Source: an uncultured Lachnospiraceae bacterium
GTDB lineage: Bacteria > Bacillota > Clostridia > Lachnospirales > Lachnospiraceae
DNA: 64,000 nt
Assembly: GCA_910584845.1 (NCBI GenBank)
Contig: CAJUDH010000001.1
Span: 62,001-126,000 of the forward strand
Reading direction: 5' to 3'
The translations under genes were made by a program, and so were the position numbers. Below the pieces are notes generated by a model. That model was not told the origin of the DNA and did not search any database. It saw nothing but the letters and a program-made list of their open reading frames with translations. Positions 31,190 to 39,979 of the stretch are shown piece by piece; position 1 is the first letter of the stretch; every line of letters begins with the position of its first letter.

Positions 31190-32098
31190 ATGATCAAGCA
31201 TCTTGGGCTGAAAGCTTATGGAAAAATCAACCTGGGGCTGGATGTCCTGCGCAAACGGGAAGACGGATACCATGAGGTGCGTATGATTATGCAAACCGTA
31301 GGCATATTTGACCGGATTGAATTAAGCTTGGAAGAAGAACCGGGCATCCGGGTAGAAACCAACCTGTTCTATCTTCCCACCAACGAAAACAATTTGGTAT
31401 ACCAGGCCGCCCGTATGCTTATGGATGAGTTTTGCATTCCCGACGGTGTGTCGATCCGGCTGCGGAAATTCATCCCTGTATCCGCAGGCATGGCAGGGGG
31501 CAGTTCCGACGCCGCTGCCGTACTTTTTGGCATAAACAAAATGTTCCGGCTGGGCCTGACCACCAGCCAGCTGATGGAACGGGGCGTGAAAATCGGCGCG
31601 GATGTCCCTTACTGTATTTTGCGTGGCACAGCCCTGTCAGAAGGCATTGGCGAAATCCTTACGCCCCTCCCGCCGGCCCCCCAATGCCAAATCCTCATCG
31701 CCAAACCTGGGGTCAACGTCTCCACCCGTTCTGTCTACACCAGCCTCCATGCCGACCGGTTGAAACCGGAACAGCATCCCGATATTGACGGTATTATAAA
31801 AGGGATCCAAGAACAGGATATTTACCAGATTGCCGGTAAAATGGGAAACCTGTTGGAAACGGTCACCATCCGGGAATACCCCGTAATCCAGGAAATCAAA
31901 GAAAAAATGTTGGAACTTGGCGCCATCGGCTCTTTGATGAGCGGCAGCGGCCCCACTGTATTCGGCCTTTTCACCAATGCGGACGCCGCCCGGCAGGCCT
32001 TCGAAAATATGCGCTACGGCGCCGCTTCAAACCTGGCAAAGCAAATCTACCTGACCAGTTTCTATAATGCCAAAACCAGCGCGCCGGAATGTGTTTAA
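31190..32098 (+). CDS. ispE: IspE, CDP-ME kinase of the MEP pathway
   Basis: 302 residues of the GHMP kinase family: KAYGKINLGLDVLRKREDGYHE (8-29), the ATP loop PVSAGMAGGSSDAAA (about 95-109), and the C-terminal GSLMSGSGPTVFGLF motif (near 246). It phosphorylates 4-diphosphocytidyl-2-C-methyl-D-erythritol in isoprenoid synthesis. AAAGGAG lies a little far (about 13 bases) from the ATG. The GntR regulator gene follows after 30 bases on the same transcript, which is the usual arrangement in related Clostridia. Confidence 0.95.
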   Translation: MIKHLGLKAYGKINLGLDVLRKREDGYHEVRMIMQTVGIFDRIELSLEEEPGIRVETNLFYLPTNENNLVYQAARMLMDEFCIPDGVSIRLRKFIPVSAGMAGGSSDAAAVLFGINKMFRLGLTTSQLMERGVKIGADVPYCILRGTALSEGIGEILTPLPPAPQCQILIAKPGVNVSTRSVYTSLHADRLKPEQHPDIDGIIKGIQEQDIYQIAGKMGNLLETVTIREYPVIQEIKEKMLELGAIGSLMSGSGPTVFGLFTNADAARQAFENMRYGAASNLAKQIYLTSFYNAKTSAPECV

Positions 32099-32128
32099 TC
32101 CAGTATAAACAGGCAAAGGAGAACAGCC

Positions 32129-32803
32129 ATGATCCACGAATTAAAGGTCAACATGAATGAGTACCTGCCTTTGCGGGATGTGGTATTCAACACCCTGCGC
32201 CAGGCGATTTTAAAAGGGGAGCTGGAACCGGGGGAACGCCTGATGGAAATACAGCTGGCCGACCGCCTGGGGGTCAGCCGCACCCCCATCCGGGAAGCCA
32301 TCCGGAAATTAGAGTTGGAAGGCCTTGTCCTGATGATCCCCCGGAAAGGCGCGGAAGTCGCCAAAATATCCGAAAAAAATTTGCGGGACGTACTGGAAGT
32401 GCGCAGGTCATTGGAAGAATTGGCAACGGAACTGGCTTGCCAAAGGATGTCGCCGGAAGACCTCCAGGAACTGGAAGCCGCCCAGGACGAATTCCGGCAG
32501 GCTATCCAGGAAGGGGATTTCATGAAAATCGCAGAAAGTGACGAACATTATCACGACGTTATCTACCAGGGCACCGGCAATACCCGGCTGGTTCAAATTT
32601 TAAATAATCTGCAGGAACAAATGTACCGGTACCGCCTGGAATATATCAAAGATACCGCAAAACATCAAATCCTGCTGGTAGAACACGACCATATTTTGCG
32701 GGCGTTAAAAGAATGCCGGGTAACGGAAGCCAAAGCCGCCATGCGGGAACATATCGACAACCAGGAAATCACCGTATCCCGCAATATCAAAGAGCAGCAA
32801 TAA
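32129..32803 (+). CDS. GntR-family (FadR/FCD) transcription regulator
   Basis: 224 residues. Winged helix N-terminus (about 8-75, LADRLGVSRTPIREAIRKLELEGLV) and an all-helical FCD ligand domain (85-220) with metal-type residues in DEHYHDVIY and EHDHILRAL. FCD regulators bind organic acids or metals and often control the adjacent transporter or catabolic genes; here the only linked gene is ispE, so its target is unclear. AAAGGAG precedes the ATG. Confidence 0.9.
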   Translation: MIHELKVNMNEYLPLRDVVFNTLRQAILKGELEPGERLMEIQLADRLGVSRTPIREAIRKLELEGLVLMIPRKGAEVAKISEKNLRDVLEVRRSLEELATELACQRMSPEDLQELEAAQDEFRQAIQEGDFMKIAESDEHYHDVIYQGTGNTRLVQILNNLQEQMYRYRLEYIKDTAKHQILLVEHDHILRALKECRVTEAKAAMREHIDNQEITVSRNIKEQQ

Positions 32804-32810
32804 AAATAAA

Positions 32811-32868
32811 ATATGCCCCCTTAAAAAGCGGCAAAGCCTTAGCCTTTCCTGCTTTTTAAAGGGGCATA
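32811..32868. terminator. Bidirectional terminator
   Basis: TATGCCCCCTTAAAAAGC (32812-32829) pairs with GCTTTTTAAAGGGGCATA (32851-32868), with A/T flanks. It ends ispE-gntR on the plus strand and, on the minus strand, overlaps the end of the convergent DUF624 gene region and is followed by TTTTATTTT. Confidence 0.8.
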
Positions 32869-32871
32869 CCG

Positions 32872-33552
32872 CTATATAAGGGGCTGCTCTGGTTCCGGCA
32901 ATTCGGTTTCCTCCGGTTCCTCTTCCTTTGGCATGTATTTATCAAATACCCCCACAATAGCGAAAGAATTGATAAACGCCACCAAAGGGAATCCGAACAG
33001 GAACAATATCGGCTGCAAAATGGGCAAGAAAAACAACGCCACCAAAGGCAATGCAATATCAATCCCGATTAACCCTAAAGAATGGAAACAATGGCGCACG
33101 GACACAAAAAACGCATTTAAAAAAGTCCTTTTTACCGAATTATAAAAACGGGCCTGCAGCGGAAAAATAAACAATGCGATAAACAGGTAAATCAAAGCAA
33201 ACGCGCCAAATATGGCAACCATAACCGTACGGAACGCAGACGCCCCCGTACGCAGCATCAGGAAAAAATACAAATCAAAACCAATAAGCAGCCCGGCAAC
33301 CAGCAATATCAGCCAAATCACAGTTGCCTGCTTAAAGTTCTCTTTAAATGACCGAAAAAAAGAACGTACCGTGGGGCCCTCCTCATCCCTTACCAGCTTC
33401 AGCGTCACATAATACACGGCTGTAGTAGACGCGCCAATGGTGACAATAGGGATGCTGCATAAGGTCCAAAGGATGTTGAGCAGCAATATATCACAAAACT
33501 TCCCCATAAACCGCCAAACCGGATTATCATAATTAAAAATATTTGAAAGCAT
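32872..33552 (-). CDS. DUF624/YesL-family membrane protein
   Basis: 226 residues with about five hydrophobic segments and a positively charged cytosolic loop. The opening MLSNIFNYDNPVWRFMGKFCDILLLNILWTL... is the recognisable YesL (DUF624) start, and the tail is acidic (EEEPEETELPEPEQ). YesL proteins are often found beside carbohydrate ABC transporters, but none is present here. AAGGAGGAAAAG precedes the ATG. Function unknown. It is divergent from the hypothetical membrane-anchored protein at 33795. Confidence 0.87.
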   Translation of the reverse strand: MLSNIFNYDNPVWRFMGKFCDILLLNILWTLCSIPIVTIGASTTAVYYVTLKLVRDEEGPTVRSFFRSFKENFKQATVIWLILLVAGLLIGFDLYFFLMLRTGASAFRTVMVAIFGAFALIYLFIALFIFPLQARFYNSVKRTFLNAFFVSVRHCFHSLGLIGIDIALPLVALFFLPILQPILFLFGFPLVAFINSFAIVGVFDKYMPKEEEPEETELPEPEQPLI

Positions 33553-33575
33553 TGGCTTTTCCTCCTTGCATTTTC

Positions 33576-33604
33576 ATTATAGCGAATTTTGTTGAAAAAT
33601 GCAA
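33576..33604 (-). promoter_or_regulatory. Promoter of the DUF624 gene
   Basis: Minus strand: TTGCAT (33604-33599), 17 bases, TATAAT (33581-33576). Start near 33569. Confidence 0.7.
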
Positions 33605-33687
33605 TTTACTTTACAGGTTTTAAGTAAATTTCCGGAAAATTCAAATTGCTGAATTTTTTATTTTTTGCCCAATACCGCCCTGTCTTG

Positions 33688-33696
33688 TGGTATACT
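33688..33696 (+). promoter_or_regulatory. Extended -10 promoter of the hypothetical gene
   Basis: TGGTATACT (TATACT at 33691-33696) with a weak TTGCCC 20 bases upstream. It would start transcription about 90 bases before the ATG at 33795. Confidence 0.45.
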
Positions 33697-33794
33697 TTAA
33701 GGGGCGGGGATCCGTTCCATCCAGGATCCGGAATGTACGGAAAGCCACCTCCCGCCAGATATGCCATAACTTTCCGAAGAAAGGACCGATTTCC

Positions 33795-34517
33795 ATGAAA
33801 ATAACCGTAGAATCCATGCAGCAGCAAGGGCACCCCAAAGAGCCTGAACCCCAAAAAGGACCGGCCCCCCAACGGGGTGAACTGGAAAAATTAAAATCCA
33901 TGAGTTGGAAAGGCCGGGCCTGGTATATCTGGGCTTATTACAAGGTGCACATGTTCCTGGCCATTATGGCAATCTTGTTGATCCATGTGGCAATCACCTC
34001 CCTGTACCGCCGCACTTTTGACACGGCCATGCATTGTATCATTATCAATAGCCGTGGGTCCGAAGTAGACTTAAGCCTGTTAGACGAAGACTTTGCCCAA
34101 TATCTGAACTTAGGGAAAAAACAGCTGGTCACCGCGGAAACTTCATACATTGCCTATGGGGACGATGCCAATGAACTTAGCTATGCTACCATGGCAAAAA
34201 TATCCGCCTTGGTCTTTTCCAAAGACTTGGACGTTATCATCGGGGACGCGGCTACCATTGACCATTTTGCATCCCTCAATGGCTACATTGACCTGGAAAC
34301 CGGCCTCTCCCCGGAACTGCTGCCTTTGGTACAAGGCCGGCTTTTTTATGCCCCCGGCGAAGATATGGTCCAGCGGGCCTATGCCATCGACATCAGCAAC
34401 ACAGATTTCGCCGCAAAGGCCCACTTGGGGCAAACACCTCCGTTGTTGGGCATCATCAGCAATTCCCAGAGAAGAGAATATACGGATGCCCTGATCCGTT
34501 ATATTTTTGCCCCATAA
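33795..34517 (+). CDS. Hypothetical membrane-anchored protein
   Basis: 240 residues, not matched to a named family. It has a Pro/Gln-rich start, a charged stretch (GELEKLKSMSWKGRAWYIWAYYKVH), one membrane segment (about 54-72) and a 165-residue outside domain with strand-rich character (LDVIIGDAATIDHFA; YAIDISNTDFA). The start at 33795 has GAAAGGACC upstream; the frame is open to 33687 but the promoter lies inside that extension. Its last 62 bases overlap the convergent GNAT gene. Divergent pairing with a DUF624 gene suggests a shared envelope function; that is inference. Confidence 0.7.
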   Translation: MKITVESMQQQGHPKEPEPQKGPAPQRGELEKLKSMSWKGRAWYIWAYYKVHMFLAIMAILLIHVAITSLYRRTFDTAMHCIIINSRGSEVDLSLLDEDFAQYLNLGKKQLVTAETSYIAYGDDANELSYATMAKISALVFSKDLDVIIGDAATIDHFASLNGYIDLETGLSPELLPLVQGRLFYAPGEDMVQRAYAIDISNTDFAAKAHLGQTPPLLGIISNSQRREYTDALIRYIFAP

Positions 34518-35163
34518 CCCGAAAGCCCAGTTTATCCAAAAGCCGTGCGGAAGCAGTATTGGCTGCTTCCACCATGGCATAAACCGGGCATGCGTATTCC
34601 CGCCCCACATAGTCCAGAATGATACGGCATGCTTCCGTAGCATATCCCTGGCGGCGGTATGGCGTAAACACATGGTAAGCCAGCATCAGCCCATCTATGC
34701 CGGCCTCTGCGGCCGTCACCCCGGCTTTCCCCAAAATTTTTCCGTCTTCTTTCCTCACCACAGCCCACAGCCCATACTCATAAAACCCATATTGCCCGTG
34801 GATATAGGCCTCCAGCTTTTCCCTGCGGTAAAAGACAGCGTCTGCCTCCCCGTCTTCCGGCTCCGGCGGGACTTGCCCAACGTCCTCCAAAGCAAATTCC
34901 CGAACCAGTAGCCGCCCCGACTCCCCGATGGTCCATGGCAGCCCCCGTTCCCTCCTTACTACCTTCTCCAAATAAGCGTCATCCGCCGCCTCTATCGCTT
35001 CCACCAAATACCTGGCAGCAGAAAGGCACAAATCCCCGTCCTTGGAAAGCAAACCGACAACGGCCCTCCCTGCCGCTTTCGCAGCAAGAAGGGCCTCCTG
35101 CCTGTCCGATATTACCACCGGATAGGCAGCTTCCCCTATCCGGATTTCCCGTTCCCAAATCAT
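34456..35163 (-). CDS. GNAT-family N-acetyltransferase
   Basis: 235 residues. The C-terminal 150 form a GNAT domain: V-G-x-AGV-like GKAGVTAAEAGIDGLMLAYHV, then the acetyl-CoA loop YRRQGYATEACR, and AANTASARLLDKLGFRVMG near the end. The N-terminal 75 residues are an additional domain that I do not recognise. Substrate unknown. It overlaps the PPIase gene by ATGA, so it is translationally coupled to the cyclophilin. Confidence 0.87.
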   Translation of the reverse strand: MIWEREIRIGEAAYPVVISDRQEALLAAKAAGRAVVGLLSKDGDLCLSAARYLVEAIEAADDAYLEKVVRRERGLPWTIGESGRLLVREFALEDVGQVPPEPEDGEADAVFYRREKLEAYIHGQYGFYEYGLWAVVRKEDGKILGKAGVTAAEAGIDGLMLAYHVFTPYRRQGYATEACRIILDYVGREYACPVYAMVEAANTASARLLDKLGFRVMGQKYNGSGHPYILFSGNC

Positions 35164-35678
35164 AGGACCTCTGGTTCCTCATACTCCTGCCCGAAAGTAT
35201 CCACGGCAATATTCCCGATCCGCTGCGGCTTTAAAGGTTTATCGCCAAAACCTGTGCGGGCCTTGGCAATTTTGTCCACCACATCCATGCCTTCCACTAC
35301 CTTGCCAAAGGACGCATACATACCGTCCAGGCCTGGTACGTCCTTATGCATAATAAAGAACTGGGATCCTGCCGAATCCGGATGTGAGGTGCGCGCCATG
35401 GAAAGTACGCCCTCGGTATGTTTCAGCGGGTTGGGGAATCCGTTTTGGCTAAATTCCCCTTTGATGCAATACCCGGGGCCGCCGGTTCCATTCCCTTCCG
35501 GGCAGCCGCCCTGAATCATAAAATCTTCAATAACCCGATGGAAAATCAGCCCGTCATAATATCCCTTTTTCACCAGGCTGATAAAATTCCTTACTGTGTT
35601 AGGCGCCGTTTCCGGGTACAATTCCGCCCGGATTACGCTTCCGTCTTCCATAGTAATGGTAATTTCTGGACTTTGCAT
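35160..35678 (-). CDS. Cyclophilin-type peptidyl-prolyl isomerase
   Basis: 172 residues, complete cyclophilin: FHRVIEDFMIQGGCPEGNGTGGPGY (Arg and Gln of the catalytic site), MARTSHPDSAGSQFFI, LDGMYASFGKVVEGMDVVDKI. No signal peptide, so cytoplasmic. It follows the ATP-grasp gene by 29 bases and overlaps the GNAT gene, making it part of a possible five-gene operon (38611 down to 34456). Confidence 0.93.
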   Translation of the reverse strand: MQSPEITITMEDGSVIRAELYPETAPNTVRNFISLVKKGYYDGLIFHRVIEDFMIQGGCPEGNGTGGPGYCIKGEFSQNGFPNPLKHTEGVLSMARTSHPDSAGSQFFIMHKDVPGLDGMYASFGKVVEGMDVVDKIAKARTGFGDKPLKPQRIGNIAVDTFGQEYEEPEVL

Positions 35679-35707
35679 ATTGGTTCCCTCCGTCTTAGAG
35701 GCTTTGG

Positions 35708-36943
35708 CTATTCCGCCATGTCGCCTTCTTCTTTTTCATTCTTCCTATCTTCTTCCACTTCCAGCACATCTTCATAAAATTGATCCAATTCTTCCTCAGT
35801 GGGGAATACTGCCATATACATTTGGTTCCCCATGGCGCCGGACAGCACATCCGGGAGGCGCTCCACCATCTTCATGTTGCCGCCATATTTCCTCATAATA
35901 TCATCATGCCCATAAATAAAATTCTTTCCGTCACGGCGGCCGGCAAAAGCACAGAAGGCATGGTCCCCTACCGGCATGGTGGAATGGTCAAAGGCAATCA
36001 TATCCGCCCATATTTTATACACGTTGGTGCTGTGGGCAAAATTAATCATATCCGGGGTAAAGCCTCCACAAGGGCGCATATTCACTTCCAGCGCCACCAC
36101 ATCCCCCTTTTTGCCCAGGCCCTTCTGGTCTCTGGTAAGGCGGAAAAATTCAAAATGGATAAACCGGCTCTTTACGCCAAAGCTTTTCACTGCAGCCCGC
36201 CCTGCAGCCCGGGTGTCCTCCGGCAGCTCCTTCAGGATATAATAAATGGAATTATCTAAATGATTCACAATATCCATAATGGAAATCGGCGTAATATTGC
36301 CCGTCTCGAACATGGGCTTTCCATGGGAATCAATAATGGCATCGTAGGAATTGACCTCCGCATATACATATTCTTCCATGATGTACGGTATATGCTTCAT
36401 TTTCTGGCCATGGAACCATTTCATCTGCTGGTCGTCCTCAATTTTCCAAGTATCCGACGCGCCTACGCCGTTGTCCGGCTTGGCCACTACCGGATAGCCC
36501 ACCCTGGCCGCAAAATCCAGGCACCCTTTCAAATCCCCCACCATATGGTATTGGGCCGTAGGGATGCCTGCCTTGGCATAATATTCTTTCATCTTAGATT
36601 TAAACTTAATCCGTGGGATGTCTTTTACCTGAAAACCGCTTTTAATATTAAAATCCGTCCTAAGCCGGGCATCCCGCTCCAGCCAATACTCATTATTCGA
36701 CTCCAGCCAGTGGATACGGCCATATTTAAAGGCAAAAAATGCTACCGCCCGATAAACTTCATCCTCATTTTCCAGGCTGCTGACCTTATAATATTCGGTC
36801 AGGCTGCCTTTTAATTCCTCTGTCAGCTCATGGTAAGGCTGATCCCCGATCCCCAGCACATTCATCCCGTTTGCTTTCAGCTCATGGCAAAAATGCCAAT
36901 AATTGGTAGGAAAATTCGGAGAGATAAAAATAACGTTTTTCAT
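35708..36943 (-). CDS. ATP-grasp domain ligase
   Basis: 411 residues. N-terminal Rossmann-like pre-ATP-grasp domain (MKNVIFISPNFPTNYWHFC), then the ATP-grasp core: PVVAKPDNGVGASDTWKI (about 148-165), EEYVYAEVNSYDAII, RFIHFEFFR and VALEVNMRPCGGFTPDMI (Glu/Asn metal site near 296-302). These enzymes join a carboxylate to an amine or other nucleophile with ATP. The acidic C-terminal tail (from about 390) is unusual. It follows two esterase-like genes in tight order, so a small modified amino acid or peptide product that is then hydrolysed or transferred is conceivable. Substrate unknown. Confidence 0.88.
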   Translation of the reverse strand: MKNVIFISPNFPTNYWHFCHELKANGMNVLGIGDQPYHELTEELKGSLTEYYKVSSLENEDEVYRAVAFFAFKYGRIHWLESNNEYWLERDARLRTDFNIKSGFQVKDIPRIKFKSKMKEYYAKAGIPTAQYHMVGDLKGCLDFAARVGYPVVAKPDNGVGASDTWKIEDDQQMKWFHGQKMKHIPYIMEEYVYAEVNSYDAIIDSHGKPMFETGNITPISIMDIVNHLDNSIYYILKELPEDTRAAGRAAVKSFGVKSRFIHFEFFRLTRDQKGLGKKGDVVALEVNMRPCGGFTPDMINFAHSTNVYKIWADMIAFDHSTMPVGDHAFCAFAGRRDGKNFIYGHDDIMRKYGGNMKMVERLPDVLSGAMGNQMYMAVFPTEEELDQFYEDVLEVEEDRKNEKEEGDMAE

Positions 36944-36986
36944 CGTCCATCCTTTCGTTGATGTGTTTTCCGGCTATCCGGGCACA

Positions 36987-37736
36987 TCACAGCAAATATG
37001 GCAGGAAATAAACCACCTGTTTAAACCACCAGGGCCAGTCATGGGAACAGTCAAACCCCCAATAGTCCACCCAGGCATGGATCCCCTTACGGTCAAGCAC
37101 TTCCTGCAGCCGGCGGGTGGAATCGGGGATCTCCCATGGCCCCTGCCCCACACAAATCACCGCTTTGTTTTGATTGTAATGGTCGATGTAGGGATGGTCC
37201 TGTGCCATATTGGGCAAATAGTGCAGAGGGGAATTAAAATACAGCAACCCGTCCATGTACCCCCCGAAACCATAATCCGCCGTGTAAATGCCGCTTAAGG
37301 CCAAAAGGCGGTCAAATATCTCCGGGAAGCGGAAATACAGGTTAGCCGCATGGGTAGCCCCCAAACTGCTGCCGAAAACCAATATGCCAGGTTCCCCGTC
37401 CCAACCGTTGCGCTCGTTAGCCCTTGCACGCATAAACGGCGCCATCTCGTCGACTATGTAGTGGATCCACTGGTCGTAACGCCAGCTGCGCCAGCCGGCA
37501 TGGCCAAACTTATTGGACCAGGTTTCTTTGTCTATTGTGTCAATGGAAAACACCATAACCTGCCCGGAATCAATCCAAGGCGCCCATACATCTACCATTT
37601 TAAAATTTTCAAAATCGTAAAACCGGCCGTCTTGACAGGGGATATATAAAACCGGCCGGCCGGCGTGGCCGTAAACCTTGCATTCCATATCCCGCTCCAG
37701 CGCCGGGCTGTACTGTTTATAATATTGCACTTCCAT
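36987..37736 (-). CDS. Esterase-D-like alpha/beta hydrolase
   Basis: 249 residues. Alpha/beta hydrolase core with nucleophile elbow GSSLGATHAA (Ser near 144) and a C-terminal DCSHDWPWW carrying the likely catalytic His; acidic residue not certain. The family contains putative esterases related to YjfP/Fes-like and S-formylglutathione hydrolases. No signal peptide. GACATGGAA at the start has AGGAC upstream only weakly (GTAGGACATGGAA); an internal or coupled start remains possible. Sits between a second esterase gene (80 bases upstream) and the ATP-grasp gene (43 bases downstream). Confidence 0.85.
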   Translation of the reverse strand: MEVQYYKQYSPALERDMECKVYGHAGRPVLYIPCQDGRFYDFENFKMVDVWAPWIDSGQVMVFSIDTIDKETWSNKFGHAGWRSWRYDQWIHYIVDEMAPFMRARANERNGWDGEPGILVFGSSLGATHAANLYFRFPEIFDRLLALSGIYTADYGFGGYMDGLLYFNSPLHYLPNMAQDHPYIDHYNQNKAVICVGQGPWEIPDSTRRLQEVLDRKGIHAWVDYWGFDCSHDWPWWFKQVVYFLPYLL

Positions 37737-37816
37737 GTCCTACTCCATTCCCGCCGGTACCGGCGAATATATTTGATTGCAACGGCCCGGGGGCCTTCCT
37801 ATTTCCTATGCTATTT

Positions 37817-38611
37817 TCAGGCTTTCCGGCGGCCGGCAGGTCCCCAGCCATAAAGCAGCGTGCCCATAAAGAAAGGGATCTGCCTCTCCCAGCTGGCCTC
37901 GCAATGAGTCCCTCCGGGTATAATCCGGCTTTCCACCAATACTTTTTTCTCCATCAGCAGGGAAGTAATGTTGGCATATTGATGCAGCATATTGGAATGG
38001 TTGGATAATTCCCCGGAACCGTAATCCATATATACCACCGTATCCGAGTTCAGCCTGGCCCCCTGGATCATCTGCTCAATCCTGCGCCGCGCCAGCCACA
38101 CAGACGGGGAAAGCGCCGCTGCCCTGGAAAACACCCGGTTATATTCCAACACGGCATAAAGGCTCATCAGCCCCCCCATGGAACTTCCGGCAATAAAAGT
38201 GTTTTTCCGCCCCGGCAAAGTCCGGTATTTCTTGTCAATCCTGGGCTTAAAGGTATTCACCATCCACTCCATGGTCGCCTTCCCCCGCCCATGGATCTCG
38301 CCGATCCCCCTCTCCCGAAAATCAAACGGGGAATATTCGCTGATACGCCCCTGGCCTGGGTCCGGGCTATGGTTACACTCCACGGCTGCAATAATCATCG
38401 GTGTCTTTGTCTCATCCATGTATTCCTTCATCCCCCAGCTCTTGCCATAGGTAGCGTCCTCGTCAAAGAATACATTATGGCCGTCAAACATGTACAGCAC
38501 CGGATAGCGCGTCTTCGAATCCAAAAAATAAGATTCCGGCAGATAGATATAAGCATACCGCATGTCACCCCCTGTCAATTCCGGAATCGTGACCTTCCAT
38601 TTATCTACCAT
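37817..38611 (-). CDS. Esterase-like alpha/beta hydrolase
   Basis: 264 residues of the putative esterase (esterase D/Fes-like) family: YLPESYFLDSKTRYPVLYMFDGHNVFFDEDATYGKSW, nucleophile AGSSMGGLMS (Ser near 143), late acidic turn MDYGSGE and catalytic His in PGGTHCEASW. Cytoplasmic by lack of signal peptide. It resembles but is not a duplicate of the hydrolase at 36987-37736. First gene of the likely esterase-esterase-ATP-grasp-cyclophilin-GNAT operon. Confidence 0.87.
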   Translation of the reverse strand: MVDKWKVTIPELTGGDMRYAYIYLPESYFLDSKTRYPVLYMFDGHNVFFDEDATYGKSWGMKEYMDETKTPMIIAAVECNHSPDPGQGRISEYSPFDFRERGIGEIHGRGKATMEWMVNTFKPRIDKKYRTLPGRKNTFIAGSSMGGLMSLYAVLEYNRVFSRAAALSPSVWLARRRIEQMIQGARLNSDTVVYMDYGSGELSNHSNMLHQYANITSLLMEKKVLVESRIIPGGTHCEASWERQIPFFMGTLLYGWGPAGRRKA

Positions 38612-38720
38612 AATAACGAACAGCCCCTTCCTTTCCCTTTCTTAGGGCGCACCGAAAACAACCGCAGCGCACGCCCAAAAAGCAGATTTGCAAAATGCTT
38701 CCTGTCAAGCTTTGTTCCTT

Positions 38721-38749
38721 AATATATCATAAAAAGGCCCAAATGGCAA
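38721..38749 (-). promoter_or_regulatory. Promoter of the esterase/ATP-grasp operon
   Basis: Minus strand: TTGCCA (38749-38744), 17 bases ending TGA, TATATT (38726-38721). Leader of about 100 nt. Confidence 0.65.
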
Positions 38750-38838
38750 GAGTGACAAAAATCGCACGTTCACTTTCTGTTCATAAATCATTCAAAAACC
38801 TTTTACATAATCATCATGATTTCTTCATGATTCCTGCG

Positions 38839-38952
38839 TATACTATATCTTGTAAGCAACCATGAATGCCGTTAAATGTGAGATGCTTATAAGATTTTTT
38901 TCATAATACTCGAGCTGGTGATTAAAGTTATCAGCTCTCCTCCCTTTTTTAA
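38839..38952 (+). ncRNA. Possible small RNA with two hairpins
   Basis: No gene lies between 38612 and 39049, but the plus strand shows a weak promoter-like TATACT (38839-38844; -35 unclear), hairpin TTGTAAGCA/TGCTTATAA (38850-38892) followed by ATTTTTTT, and hairpin GAGCTGGTGA/TTATCAGCTC (38912-38937, ten pairs with two G-U) followed by a T-run. Two terminator-like hairpins without a gene suggest a small transcript or leader. Weak evidence. Confidence 0.3.
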
Positions 38953-38973
38953 CCTCTTATAAATTGTAGTTTG

Positions 38974-39006
38974 AAAAAGCCCCTCCGCCCGGAGGGGTTT
39001 TTCCTT
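38974..39006. terminator. Bidirectional terminator
   Basis: AAAAAGCCCCTCC (38974-38986) and GGAGGGGTTTTT (38991-39002). On the minus strand it ends the antiporter gene at 39050; on the plus strand it follows the possible small RNA. Confidence 0.75.
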
Positions 39007-39049
39007 TTCCCGGGCCTTTCTGCCGGCCTGCCGGATAGCGGCGCCCGGC

Positions 39050-39979
39050 CTACCGGATGCAGATGTATACCATATACCCACCATACATCCCCAACATAGC
39101 CAAACCTTCCTGCCGGCTGATCTGGCCCTTGGTCCAGCACAGGGCAAAGGCGATTACGCTGAAAACCAGCAAACAAGCGCCGTCGATTACCGCGAACCGG
39201 TTCACCGCTATGGGCTTGACTGCCGCCGATAAAGCCAGGACCATCAGGATGTTGAAAAGGTTGGAGCCGATCACGTTGCCCAGGGCCATGCCGTTTTCCC
39301 CTTTTCGGGATGCCACCACGGAAGTGACCAGCTCGGGGAGGGAGGTTCCCATGGCTACTATCGTCAAGCCTACCAAAGTCTGGCTTAACCCAAAATCCAA
39401 GGCAATTTCACTGGCGCAGCCCACTACCAGGTCGCCGCCCCAGACAATGGCGGCCAGGCCCCCCACCCCGTACACAAGGCATTGGACAGGCTTGAGCATC
39501 TTTACCTCTTCTTCTTCCGACGCCTGGACCCGGTTCACAAGGGCGTCCCTTATGGTCATCCCCAGAAACGCCGCAAACAGCCCCAACAGGGCCAGTGCTT
39601 CCAGACGGCTTAAATAGAAGTCGCAAAATATCATAAGCAGCAAAAGGGCCGCCACAAAAATAGAGGCAACAAAGTCCCAGCGCAGGCGTACCCGGAAGGC
39701 ATGGATAGCGCCACAGGCCCCCAGCACCATCAGCAGGTTAAAAATATTGGAACCAATCACATTGCTCACGGCAATTTCATTATTTCCGGCCAGGGAAGCC
39801 GTAGTGCTCACTGCCAGCTCCGGCGCGCTGGTCCCAAACGCCACGATTGTCAGCCCGATAATGATGCTGGGCACCCGCAGCCGCCTGGCAATTGAAGAAC
39901 TGGCCTCTACAAAAAAGTCTGCGCCTTTAATCAATAACACAAATCCCAACGCCAGCATGACATACACCATAATTTTCAT
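39050..39979 (-). CDS. CaCA-family Na+/Ca2+ (cation) antiporter, YrbG-like
   Basis: 309 residues, about ten membrane segments in two inverted halves, each with the alpha-repeat: GTSAPELAVSTTASLAGNNEIAVSNVIGSN and GTSLPELVTSVVASRKGENGMALGNVIGSN. The conserved Glu of both GTS-PE motifs is present. Exchanges a divalent cation for Na+ or H+. The start at 39979 has GGAGGAAAG; the frame extends to 40159 without support. Monocistronic. Confidence 0.92.
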   Translation of the reverse strand: MKIMVYVMLALGFVLLIKGADFFVEASSSIARRLRVPSIIIGLTIVAFGTSAPELAVSTTASLAGNNEIAVSNVIGSNIFNLLMVLGACGAIHAFRVRLRWDFVASIFVAALLLLMIFCDFYLSRLEALALLGLFAAFLGMTIRDALVNRVQASEEEEVKMLKPVQCLVYGVGGLAAIVWGGDLVVGCASEIALDFGLSQTLVGLTIVAMGTSLPELVTSVVASRKGENGMALGNVIGSNLFNILMVLALSAAVKPIAVNRFAVIDGACLLVFSVIAFALCWTKGQISRQEGLAMLGMYGGYMVYICIR

